NCBI GenBank assembly: GCA_964440795.1
Contig: CAYTTQ010000015.1
Location: forward strand, 1 to 43,493
Direction of reading: 5' to 3'
Length of the DNA: 43,493 bases
DNA from: C00003060 sp964440795
GTDB taxonomy: Bacteria > Desulfobacterota > Desulfobacteria > Desulfobacterales > C00003060
Of the stretch, positions 1 to 7,087 are shown one piece after another. The notes under the pieces are model-generated. The model saw only the letters and a list, made by a program, of their open reading frames with translations, ran no database searches and was not told the DNA's origin. Both the position numbers and the translations under genes were made by a program. Position 1 is the first letter of the stretch, and every line of letters starts with the position of its first letter.

Positions 1-96
1 GCCTTCATGCAAAAGGGTGCCTACAAACAGCTCTCTTACTACTGGTTCCCCCAGCCCATGCCCGGAGACGAACCCGCTTTACAATGTTTTTCCTGA
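1..96 (+). CDS. C-terminal end of an EpsI-like (exosortase-associated) protein, partial
   Basis: The frame open from base 1 runs to a TGA at 94-96 and encodes 31 residues. The segment AYKQLSYYWFPQ resembles the C-terminal part of EpsI/exosortase-C-terminal-domain proteins, where a YYW(F/Y)xQ motif is usually followed by RGR and about 40-50 more residues. Here the resemblance ends right after that motif and the protein stops 13 residues later (PMPGDEPALQCFS), so the gene may be C-terminally truncated or frameshifted. The neighbours (a WecA-type transferase and a PEP-CTERM-type TPR lipoprotein) fit an exosortase polysaccharide locus. The assignment rests on a short motif and is tentative. Confidence 0.45.
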   Translation, partial: AFMQKGAYKQLSYYWFPQPMPGDEPALQCFS

Positions 97-132
97 AAGC
101 TGCAGACTGAAAGGACGATAGCAATTCCCCCG

Positions 133-1767
133 ATGGTCTTTTTCTCCACATTTCTCATCTCCATGTTTATTACCATCGTCCTGATTCCCCCGCTGAGACG
201 GATGGCGATTCGGGTGCATGCCTTAGATATGCCGGAGACCAGGAAAATTCATCCCGCCCCCATGCCTAAGTGCGGCGGCTTGGCCATGGCGGTTGGTGTG
301 CTGGTTCCCACATTGATATGGGCGCCCCTGGATGCTTTTACAAAAGCGTTTCTGGTAGGCGGGGGGATCGTGGTGCTATTCGGGCTGATGGACGATTTTA
401 AGAGCTTGACGTACAAACCGAAATTTGTGGGGCAAGTTGCCGCCGGACTCATCGTGATCCTATACGGTGGAGTGAAGATAAAGAGCTTCGGGATGCTGTT
501 ACCCTACGAGTTCGTGATTCCCGACTGGGTGGCGGTGCCCTGGACGCTGGTGGTTATCGTGGGGGTGACCAATGCGATCAACCTGTCCGACGGCCTGGAT
601 GGATTGGCCGGTGGGATCTGCATTATGAGTTTTTGTTGCATTGCCTATCTCGCCTATCAGGCCGGCAACATGGTGGTAGCCACGTTGTCGATTGCGATGA
701 TCGGGACCATGATCGGCTTTTTACGGTTCAATACCTATCCCGCAAATCTGTTTATGGGGGATGCAGGAAGTCAGTTGCTGGGATTTTCTGCCATCACCTT
801 GTCCGTGTACCTAACGCAAACCAATGCCCCGTTGAGCCCCGTGCTTCCCTTAGTTATTCTCGGATTTCCCATCCTGGATACCCTCACTGTTATGTCGGAA
901 CGGATTTCCAAAGGCCGGTCGCCCTTCAAAGCCGACAAGAATCATTTTCACCACAAGTTGCTCAGGTTGAACCTCTTTCATACCGAGGCCGTGGTGGTGA
1001 TCTATTTCCTTCAGGCGATCCTGGTGACCTCGGCCTTTGTGTTGAGATACCACTCTGACTGGTTACTCCTGATCAGCTACGTGGTTTTCTCTGGGATCGT
1101 GGTGTCGGCCTTCCTGGTGGCGGAAAAAACCGGCTGGCAAATGGGCAGGAGCTTTATCCAAGAAACGATAAAGGATCGATTGCGCCCCTTGAAAGACAAC
1201 CGGGTGTTTGTGAAAATCTTTTTTGCTGGTCTCCAATGGGGATATCCGATCATTCTTCTGTACTCGGTGTTCTTGCCCGCAGACCTGCCCGGCGCCTTTG
1301 GCATCGTGGGATTTGTTGCTGCCGGCCTCGTGCTGGTGGCGGGACTGGCAAAACGTGAATGGCTCCCCGTGGTCATACGCATCGCTATCTTTGGGTGCGT
1401 TCCCTTTCTCGTCTACTATGCGGAAGTCGAAAAGATACCGGAGATTAATGGCTCCCTTACCTTGGCCTACCGGGCGGCCTACGGGGTGCTGGCGCTTCTT
1501 TCCATCCTGACCCTGAAGTTTTCCACACGAAAGAGCGGGTTTCGTACATCCCCCGCCGATTTCCTGATCCTCTTTATTGCCCTAGTGGTTCCCAACCTCC
1601 CGGATGCCCATATCCAGAGTTTACACATGGGCCTGGTGGCCGCCAAAACGATTGTGTTGCTTTTCGCCGGAGAGGTTATCATGGGGGAAGTCCGCGGAAG
1701 ACTAAACCGATTGGCGGTTCTCATTGTCCTGGTCCTGGCCATCATTGGAACGAGAGGGATCTGGTAA
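133..1767 (+). CDS. WecA/MraY-family phosphoglycosyltransferase with extra C-terminal membrane domain
   Basis: This 544-residue polytopic membrane protein is of the glycosyltransferase-4 (MraY/WecA/TagO) family. It transfers a sugar-1-phosphate, usually GlcNAc-1-P, from a UDP-sugar to undecaprenyl phosphate, the first step of a lipid-linked polysaccharide. Visible motifs in order: the acidic pair in GLMDDFKSL near residue 85, NAINLSDGLDGLAGG near 147-161, NLFMGDAGSQLLG near 205-217, and the histidine-rich HFHHKLLR near 270. These are the Mg2+- and substrate-binding loops, so the enzyme looks intact. The family normally ends near 330-370 residues. Here about 200 further hydrophobic residues follow, enough for roughly six more membrane spans, a form seen in exosortase-linked polysaccharide clusters. 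The ATG at 133 has no close Shine-Dalgarno; AAAGGA lies about 15 bases upstream. The UDP-sugar substrate cannot be read from sequence. Confidence 0.88.
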   Translation: MVFFSTFLISMFITIVLIPPLRRMAIRVHALDMPETRKIHPAPMPKCGGLAMAVGVLVPTLIWAPLDAFTKAFLVGGGIVVLFGLMDDFKSLTYKPKFVGQVAAGLIVILYGGVKIKSFGMLLPYEFVIPDWVAVPWTLVVIVGVTNAINLSDGLDGLAGGICIMSFCCIAYLAYQAGNMVVATLSIAMIGTMIGFLRFNTYPANLFMGDAGSQLLGFSAITLSVYLTQTNAPLSPVLPLVILGFPILDTLTVMSERISKGRSPFKADKNHFHHKLLRLNLFHTEAVVVIYFLQAILVTSAFVLRYHSDWLLLISYVVFSGIVVSAFLVAEKTGWQMGRSFIQETIKDRLRPLKDNRVFVKIFFAGLQWGYPIILLYSVFLPADLPGAFGIVGFVAAGLVLVAGLAKREWLPVVIRIAIFGCVPFLVYYAEVEKIPEINGSLTLAYRAAYGVLALLSILTLKFSTRKSGFRTSPADFLILFIALVVPNLPDAHIQSLHMGLVAAKTIVLLFAGEVIMGEVRGRLNRLAVLIVLVLAIIGTRGIW

Positions 1768-2025
1768 ACAACAAGCGTTTGCACGTTTTTGCTCAAAGCA
1801 GTTTTGGGTAAATACCGTGGCGGTTTTGCGGCTAATCAAATCGACTCAAAATGGTTGACCATTTTTCTGACATGAGGTATGCGATACCTGTTTTCCCGCT
1901 TTATCCGGTACGGTGTTTCGGGGTTTTCAGTACATTACGGCCTTATCGAGTTACCCAAAAGTGCTCAAGGCAGTTTTGGGTAAAAGGGGTGTGTTCTACC
2001 TTGAGGCCGAGGTTTCGGTGGTGCC
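1768..2025. repeat. Hairpin-rich leader with REP-like repeats before the RAYT transposase
   Basis: This gap contains several perfect inverted repeats. AAAATGG-TTGA-CCATTTT is at 1848-1865, AGGTAT-GCG-ATACCT at 1875-1889, and TTACCCAAAA (1951-1960) pairs with TTTTGGGTAA (1974-1983) across a 13-base loop. The right half of the last one, GCTCAAGGCAGTTTTGGGTAAA at 1963-1984, is repeated with one mismatch at 1791-1812. Such hairpins next to a RAYT gene are the usual arrangement of REP elements, whose hairpin is the recognition substrate of the neighbouring transposase. Whether the same sequence is dispersed elsewhere in the genome cannot be seen here. Confidence 0.6.
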
Positions 2026-2949
2026 ATGGATCCGATGGATTTGGTGATGGCCGGAAAGATTTCCCGCTATTTTCGAGCGACGAAGAAGCTCGACACGCCC
2101 AATCTGGTGTCGCACATTACCCAGAGGGCAGCCGGAAAGGAGCCCTTGTTTCTGGAGGATACCGATTATCTGGTCATGGTGGGCCTAATGAAGGAGGTTT
2201 GCGAGGAATACTTTCTCAGCATGTACGCGTTTTGTCTCATGTCGAACCACGTTCACTTGTTGCTCAGTCCACAGGAACGAAACCTTTACGATGCCATGCG
2301 CAGCCTTTATTCAAGGTATGCCCAGCGGTTTAACCGGAAATATGAGCGTAAGGGTCATCTCTTCGGCGGACCATACAGACAAGCCGTATGTCTCGATGAC
2401 GGCTACCTGTTGACTGCTTCTCTATACATCCATCAAAACCCGGTCCGGGCCGGATTGGCAACCACCCCCGCTGAATATCGATGGTCTTCATGCAGGCTAT
2501 ATTGTCATGACGGTGCGCCGAGTGCGTTTGTAGACCCTGACTTTGTCTTGGATTTACTCCCCGAAGGAGGCCTTTCAAAAAGAGAGAGCTACCAACGCCT
2601 CCTTCAACAATCAGACGGCGTGGAAACTGGAAAGGTGTTGGAACAGGAGGATACGATTGAACGTTTCCGTTCCAAACTCGCCTCTATATTTCCTTTCCTC
2701 TTCGGACATGTTGCCGGGATCAAGCAGCTTGCCGGATTTTCCGGAATTGACTTGCCGGCTATGGAGGAATTGGAAAGGCAGGCCGACGAGATGAGAACTG
2801 CAAAAACACCGTGCCAACCTGAAAGTAACCAGGCGAAGCGACACCTCATAGAACAGCTTATTTCCAGGGGCTACAAACGATACGAAATTGCCGAGCAACT
2901 CGGTATTGCCAGAAAGACCGTTTACAATCTTTTGAATTCTACAAATTGA
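2026..2949 (+). CDS. REP-associated tyrosine transposase (RAYT, TnpA_REP / Y1 superfamily)
   Basis: This 307-residue protein belongs to the Y1/HUH transposase superfamily. The HUH motif appears as NHVHLLL after the hydrophobic AFCLMS stretch near residue 74. The family signature YIHQNPVRAGL near 143-153 carries a candidate nucleophilic tyrosine and is followed by YRWSSCRLY. The C-terminus adds a helix-turn-helix (YEIAEQLGIARKTVYNLL), as in one RAYT subgroup. RAYTs are single-copy domesticated relatives of IS200/IS605 TnpA that nick REP hairpins in single-stranded DNA. The leader at 1768-2025 supplies such hairpins. The gene sits between two exopolysaccharide-locus genes and is probably an insertion there. 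The ATG at 2026 is used, although in-frame ATGs at 2035 and 2047 are possible. A frameshift or loss of a core motif is not seen, so it is probably functional. Confidence 0.88.
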   Translation: MDPMDLVMAGKISRYFRATKKLDTPNLVSHITQRAAGKEPLFLEDTDYLVMVGLMKEVCEEYFLSMYAFCLMSNHVHLLLSPQERNLYDAMRSLYSRYAQRFNRKYERKGHLFGGPYRQAVCLDDGYLLTASLYIHQNPVRAGLATTPAEYRWSSCRLYCHDGAPSAFVDPDFVLDLLPEGGLSKRESYQRLLQQSDGVETGKVLEQEDTIERFRSKLASIFPFLFGHVAGIKQLAGFSGIDLPAMEELERQADEMRTAKTPCQPESNQAKRHLIEQLISRGYKRYEIAEQLGIARKTVYNLLNSTN

Positions 2950-3013
2950 CACTCTCCTTTTATCATCTCACTTCACGATATTCAGTGTACAAACAATCGG
3001 AGGAAAGAGTCTT

Positions 3014-5407
3014 ATGAAATTACGAGATCTGGCTGTCATTTCCATTGCCGTGATAACTGCGGCCGCCCTGGCTGCCTGCAGCGGCCCGGAGGAAAAACGG
3101 CGGAAGTTTTTCGACAAGGGGATGGCCCTTTTTGAACAGGGCGATTTAGTAAAGGCCCGTCTGGAGTTTAAAAACAGTCTCCAGATCGATTCCAATTTCG
3201 CCCAGGGCTATTACATGCTGGGGCGGGTGGAACTGAAGGAACAAAACATAAAGAAGGCCTATGGTCTGTTATCCAAGGCGGTGGACCTGGATCCCGAACT
3301 GGTGGAAGCGCAAGTGGCCTTGGGGCGGATCTTGTTGATGGCCCGGGAAACGGACAAGGCCTTAGAGAAGGCCGAGCAGGCGTTGGCCACGCATCCCGAT
3401 CACCAAGGGGCCCAATTGCTGAAGGCGAGTTGCCTGGCCCGGGATGAGCGTTACGAGGCGGCCGAGGACCTCCTCTTGTCCCTGGTCAAGCAAGGCCCGG
3501 ACCCCGCAGAGGCGCATATGCTTTTGGCCAACGTAAAGATGAAACAGTCGGATCCGGCGGGGGCCAAGCGCGTGCTCCGGGGGCTGTTGTCTCAAGACGA
3601 GAGCAACAAGACGGCGCGGTTTATGCTCATACGGCTCCTTGAGACGGAAAAGGCGTTTTCCGCCGCCGAGCAAGAATATAAACAGCTCATAGCCCAAACG
3701 CCGGAAAGCCATGAGGCGAAGTTTCTGTTGGCCCGGTTTTATGCGCAACGGCAAAGAGACGACGAAGCGGAACGGCTGCTTAAAGAAATTGTCTCCGCCA
3801 ATCCTGATAAGATGGAACCGCGATTATATCTGGCCCAATTCTATAAGGAAAAGCAAAGAGCAGACGATTTGGAAGCAACTCTGGAAAGGGCTGCTGAGGA
3901 CCTGCCGAAGGCTTATGGCATCCACGAAATGTTGGCCACGTATTACACGGAGCAGGGGCAAGGGGACCGGGCGGTTAAGGTGCTTTCCGCCTATACAGAG
4001 CGGGTGAAAACAGGCCCCGATTTCTTGAAGGCCAAGACCCTGATGGCGGGTATCTACTTTAGAGAAAGGCAATTGAACCGTGCCCTTGGATTGGTGGAAG
4101 AAGTCCTCGAAGAAAATCCCAAAGACGTGAATGCCGCCAATCTCAAGGGAGATATCTTGGCGGCCCAAAAGGATTTCACGGGGGCCATTTCGGCCTATCG
4201 TGCGGTTCTGGCCGAAGATCCCAACAGTGTCGCCGTTTCCTTGAAGTTGGCCGTGGCCCATTTCGCCAATGAGGAAATAGGGCTTGCCGAAGATCAATAC
4301 AGGAAGATCCTGGAAGTCAACCCCCGGGTCAAGGAAGCCCGGTATGCCCTGAGTGAGATCTACAAGCGAAAGGGGCAAATGGATTCGGCGCGGGAACAAC
4401 TGGAGGCCATCGTTGAGACATATCCCGATGAAGTCGGTGCTTTGATGGCCCTGGGTGACATTTGCCTGGCGGCCAAAGATGTGACGTGTGCCCAAACGCA
4501 TTTCGACCATGTTCTAAGCCTGCAGCCCGAATCGGCTCGCGCCAATTACAAAGTCGCTTTGACCCGGTTGATAGCCGGGAAGCCGGACGAGGCGGCGCCC
4601 CTTTTGGAGAAGGCCTTGGCCCTTGATTCCGACTTCACGCCGGCCTTGGCGCGACTCGTCGATATGTGGGTGGCCGAAGGGAATGTAGCGGAAGCCCTCT
4701 CCCGATGTAAGGCGCAAATTGCCAAACAGCCCCAAAACGCCGGGCTGCATGTTTTGTTGGGCCGGCTCTACAGCCACGAAGAAGCGTACGACCAAGCGCG
4801 TTCCCACTTTGAGCAGGCCCTGGCGTTGGATCCCGCCAATTCAGGGGCCCTGTTGAGTCTGGCTCGTCTGGAGCAGCTTCATGGATCCATGGATGCAGCC
4901 ATCGAGAAGTACGCCGCGGCTCGGGAGCAAAATCCCGATAACACGGGCATCACCATGTTGCTGGCCACATTGCTGGAACAAAAAGGGGCCTTTGACGAAT
5001 CGAAAAGACTCTATCAGGAGGTGCTGGAAAAAAATCCGAATTCCTCCTCTGCGGCCAACAATCTGGCCTTTTATTATGCCGAGCACGAACCCACCGAAGA
5101 AAATCTGGCCGAGGCCGAACGTCTCATTGCACCGCTCCTGGTCAAGTTTGCCGACAATCCCGACGTGGTCGACACGGCGGCGTGGATTTATTATCGCCGG
5201 GGAGACTATGAAAAGGCCCGGGATCTTCTCGTCGGGGTTTCCGAGATCGGCCAACGGCGCCCGATCATCAGTTATCATCTGGGGATGATCTTTCTGGCCC
5301 TCGGAGAGGAGACCCGAGCACGCGAGTATCTCCAGGAGGCCACCGTGGGGGCATCGACGTACCCCGGGCGTCAAGAGGCGGAAAAAGTGCTTCAGGGGAT
5401 GGGCTAA
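3014..5407 (+). CDS. TPR-repeat lipoprotein of the PEP-CTERM/exosortase system (PrsT-like)
   Basis: This 797-residue secreted lipoprotein has an N-terminal signal peptide ending in a lipobox (LAAC, Cys21), so it should be lipid-anchored. The rest is almost wholly tetratricopeptide repeats of about 34 residues, for example ARLEFKNSLQIDSNFAQGYY and AKRLYQEVLEKNPNSSSAAN-type units. The opening (FFDKGMALFEQGDLVKARLEFKNSL) matches the start of the PEP-CTERM system TPR lipoprotein family, which accompanies exosortase/EPS genes. That fits the EpsI-like fragment and WecA-type gene upstream. GGAGGAAAG precedes the ATG by about 10 bases. Oddly, the final codons ATG GGC TAA lie inside the left end of a 190-bp palindromic repeat (5399-5588), so the present C-terminus may have been made by that insertion. 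The family is often somewhat longer (around 900 residues). The exact role, probably as a scaffold for export or sorting, is not established. Confidence 0.85.
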   Translation: MKLRDLAVISIAVITAAALAACSGPEEKRRKFFDKGMALFEQGDLVKARLEFKNSLQIDSNFAQGYYMLGRVELKEQNIKKAYGLLSKAVDLDPELVEAQVALGRILLMARETDKALEKAEQALATHPDHQGAQLLKASCLARDERYEAAEDLLLSLVKQGPDPAEAHMLLANVKMKQSDPAGAKRVLRGLLSQDESNKTARFMLIRLLETEKAFSAAEQEYKQLIAQTPESHEAKFLLARFYAQRQRDDEAERLLKEIVSANPDKMEPRLYLAQFYKEKQRADDLEATLERAAEDLPKAYGIHEMLATYYTEQGQGDRAVKVLSAYTERVKTGPDFLKAKTLMAGIYFRERQLNRALGLVEEVLEENPKDVNAANLKGDILAAQKDFTGAISAYRAVLAEDPNSVAVSLKLAVAHFANEEIGLAEDQYRKILEVNPRVKEARYALSEIYKRKGQMDSAREQLEAIVETYPDEVGALMALGDICLAAKDVTCAQTHFDHVLSLQPESARANYKVALTRLIAGKPDEAAPLLEKALALDSDFTPALARLVDMWVAEGNVAEALSRCKAQIAKQPQNAGLHVLLGRLYSHEEAYDQARSHFEQALALDPANSGALLSLARLEQLHGSMDAAIEKYAAAREQNPDNTGITMLLATLLEQKGAFDESKRLYQEVLEKNPNSSSAANNLAFYYAEHEPTEENLAEAERLIAPLLVKFADNPDVVDTAAWIYYRRGDYEKARDLLVGVSEIGQRRPIISYHLGMIFLALGEETRAREYLQEATVGASTYPGRQEAEKVLQGMG

Positions 5408-5588
5408 GGGTTCGCGCAAAAATAACTATACAGAATGGGCGCTCGGATTTGGTTCGGATTTGGCCGATCCGATTGAGCAAAATCGCAGGCATAGCAGGCT
5501 ATGTCGAGGTTTTGCGAGTAAGGTGTCGGGCAAATCCGGGCGGAAGCCGAGATGGCAAAATGTGAAGTTATTTTTGCGCGAGCTCTAA
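5399..5588. repeat. 190-bp palindromic MITE-like element, copy 1
   Basis: The stretch has near-perfect terminal inverted repeats. The left end GGGTTCGCGCAAAAATAAC starts at 5408, and the right end reads GTTATTTTTGCGCGAGCTC before TAA at 5586-5588. The centre can also fold (GCAAAATCGCAGGCATAGC pairing with GGCTATGTCGAGGTTTTGC). TAA flanks both ends and may be a 3-bp target duplication. A second copy of exactly the same length lies inverted at 28632-28821 with about nine mismatches and no gaps. No transposase is encoded, so it is a non-autonomous element. It sits between the stop codon of the TPR gene and that gene's apparent terminator (5620-5656). TNA-type 3-bp duplications occur in part of the IS5 family; that kinship is only a guess. 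Confidence 0.8.
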
Positions 5589-5619
5589 GGGTCAGGCCAC
5601 CCATTCCATAAATGTCAAC

Positions 5620-5656
5620 AAGGCCGTAGGGGGTGATGCCTTTACGGCCTTTTTTT
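5620..5656 (+). terminator. Rho-independent terminator
   Basis: AAGGCCGTA (5620-5628) pairs perfectly with TACGGCCTT (5643-5651) across a 14-base loop and is followed by a T run. It would end transcripts of the TPR lipoprotein gene, with the 190-bp repeat lying inside the 3' untranslated region. Confidence 0.8.
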
Positions 5657-5702
5657 GCGCCCTCAATTTGGGTTGTCATGGTGTCGTCCTTTGTGGCACA
5701 TA

Positions 5703-5708
5703 TATAAT
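5703..5708 (+). promoter_or_regulatory. Possible -10 box of the decarboxylase-recCBD operon
   Basis: A perfect TATAAT lies within CACATATATAATCCG, just after the upstream terminator and about 40 bases before the preferred start codon at 5747. No good -35 box is visible at 16-18 bases upstream. Confidence 0.35.
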
Positions 5709-5746
5709 CCGATGTGATGAGGAGAAACCCAAACGGGGGTATACGG

Positions 5747-7087
5747 ATGATATTGGACAAAGAGAATGTGTCATTGCTGGCGGAGGGCCTTGAGCGGCTT
5801 GAAGACGGGTTCAAAGACCTGCCGCAGGTGGATGGCCCGGCGGACCGTAATGGGATTCGAGAGGTGCTCCTGGAAGTCGCCGAGGCCATGCAGGACAATT
5901 ATCCCTATTTTCACCCTTTTTATGCGGGGCAGATGTTGAAACCGCCCCATCCGGCCGCCCGCTTGGCGTACATGCTGAGTATGTGGATCAATCCCAACAA
6001 TCATGCCTTGGACGGGGGCCGAGCGAGTTCCCGAATGGAAAAGGACGCGGTCAGTCAGATCGCCCGGATGTTTGGCTGGTCCACCCACCTGGGACACCTG
6101 TGCGGCGGCGGTACCATGGCCAATCTGGAGGCCCTGTGGGTGTCGGGAAGACTCAAGCCGGAAACGCGGATCGTCGCCTCCCGGCAGGCCCATTACACCC
6201 ATGACCGGATTACCCGGGTTCTGGGACTCCCCTTTACCGCCATTGCCTGTGATGACAAGGGCCGCATGGATACGGCGGCCTTGGGGGAGGCCTTAAAAGG
6301 GGGTGATGTCGGCACCGTGGTTGCCACGATGGGAACCACGGCCACAGGGGCGGTGGATCCCTTGGCGGATATCTGCCGGCTTCAGCAGACCTATGGGTTC
6401 CGAATTCATGCCGACGCCGCCTACGGAGGGTATTTTGTCTTGAGTGACAGGTTGGACGAGGAGACTCGGCGACACTTCGATGCCATCGGTCAGGCGGATT
6501 CGATCGCCGTGGATCCCCATAAACACGGGCTGCAGCCGTACGGCTGTGGGTGTATTCTCTTTAAGGATCCGGCCGTGGGCACCCTGTATAAACATGATTC
6601 CCCCTATACCTATTTTAGTTCCGATGACCTGCACTTGGGAGAAATCAGCCTGGAATGTTCCCGACCCGGCGCTGCAGCGGTGGCGCTATGGGCGACACAG
6701 CGGTTGATGCCCCTGGTGCCTCACGGTGAATTTGCCCGAAACCTGGACGCCTGCCGCCAGGCGGCGGTGCGGCTGGGCGATAAGATTACGGCATCGCCGG
6801 ACTTTATGCTCTCCCTTGTTCCCGAGCTGGATATCGTGGTCTGGGCACCCACCGGGGAAACGGCTTCTGCGGTATCGACCGCATCGGTGCGGACCTTCAA
6901 TGCCCTGGCAGACCGAGGGATCCACTTGGCCGTAGCCAGACTTCCCCGAGAGATATTGAGCCACGCCTGGTCTCACCTCAGGTGGGATCAAGATCAGGTG
7001 ACCTGCCTGCGTTCCTGCCTGATGAAACCGGAACACCTGGACTGGGTGGATAGCATCTGGGAAAAGGTGCAAGGGGTCGCCGGTTGA
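5747..7087 (+). CDS. Group II PLP-dependent amino-acid decarboxylase
   Basis: The 446-residue protein matches the aromatic-L-amino-acid/glutamate/tyrosine decarboxylase fold. The loop GGGTMANLEAL binds the cofactor phosphate, ADAAYGGYF carries the aspartate that contacts the pyridine nitrogen, and DPHKHGLQPYG holds the lysine that forms the Schiff base with PLP. The start at 5747 is preferred over an ATG at 5714 because GGGGG lies seven bases upstream and the 5714 start would fall almost at the expected transcription start. The stop overlaps the start of recC (TTGA at 7084-7087), so the two are translationally coupled. The substrate cannot be told from sequence; glutamate, aspartate, tyrosine and related amino acids are all possible. 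Its co-transcription with a DNA-repair nuclease is unusual and unexplained. Confidence 0.82.
   Translation: MILDKENVSLLAEGLERLEDGFKDLPQVDGPADRNGIREVLLEVAEAMQDNYPYFHPFYAGQMLKPPHPAARLAYMLSMWINPNNHALDGGRASSRMEKDAVSQIARMFGWSTHLGHLCGGGTMANLEALWVSGRLKPETRIVASRQAHYTHDRITRVLGLPFTAIACDDKGRMDTAALGEALKGGDVGTVVATMGTTATGAVDPLADICRLQQTYGFRIHADAAYGGYFVLSDRLDEETRRHFDAIGQADSIAVDPHKHGLQPYGCGCILFKDPAVGTLYKHDSPYTYFSSDDLHLGEISLECSRPGAAAVALWATQRLMPLVPHGEFARNLDACRQAAVRLGDKITASPDFMLSLVPELDIVVWAPTGETASAVSTASVRTFNALADRGIHLAVARLPREILSHAWSHLRWDQDQVTCLRSCLMKPEHLDWVDSIWEKVQGVAG

Noticed and set aside
5404..5898. Minus-strand frame of 164 residues through repeat copy 1
   Set aside because: It reads through the 190-bp repeat, a terminator stem and the start of the decarboxylase gene. 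The same peptide appears in copy 2 only because the repeat is conserved, so it is an artefact.
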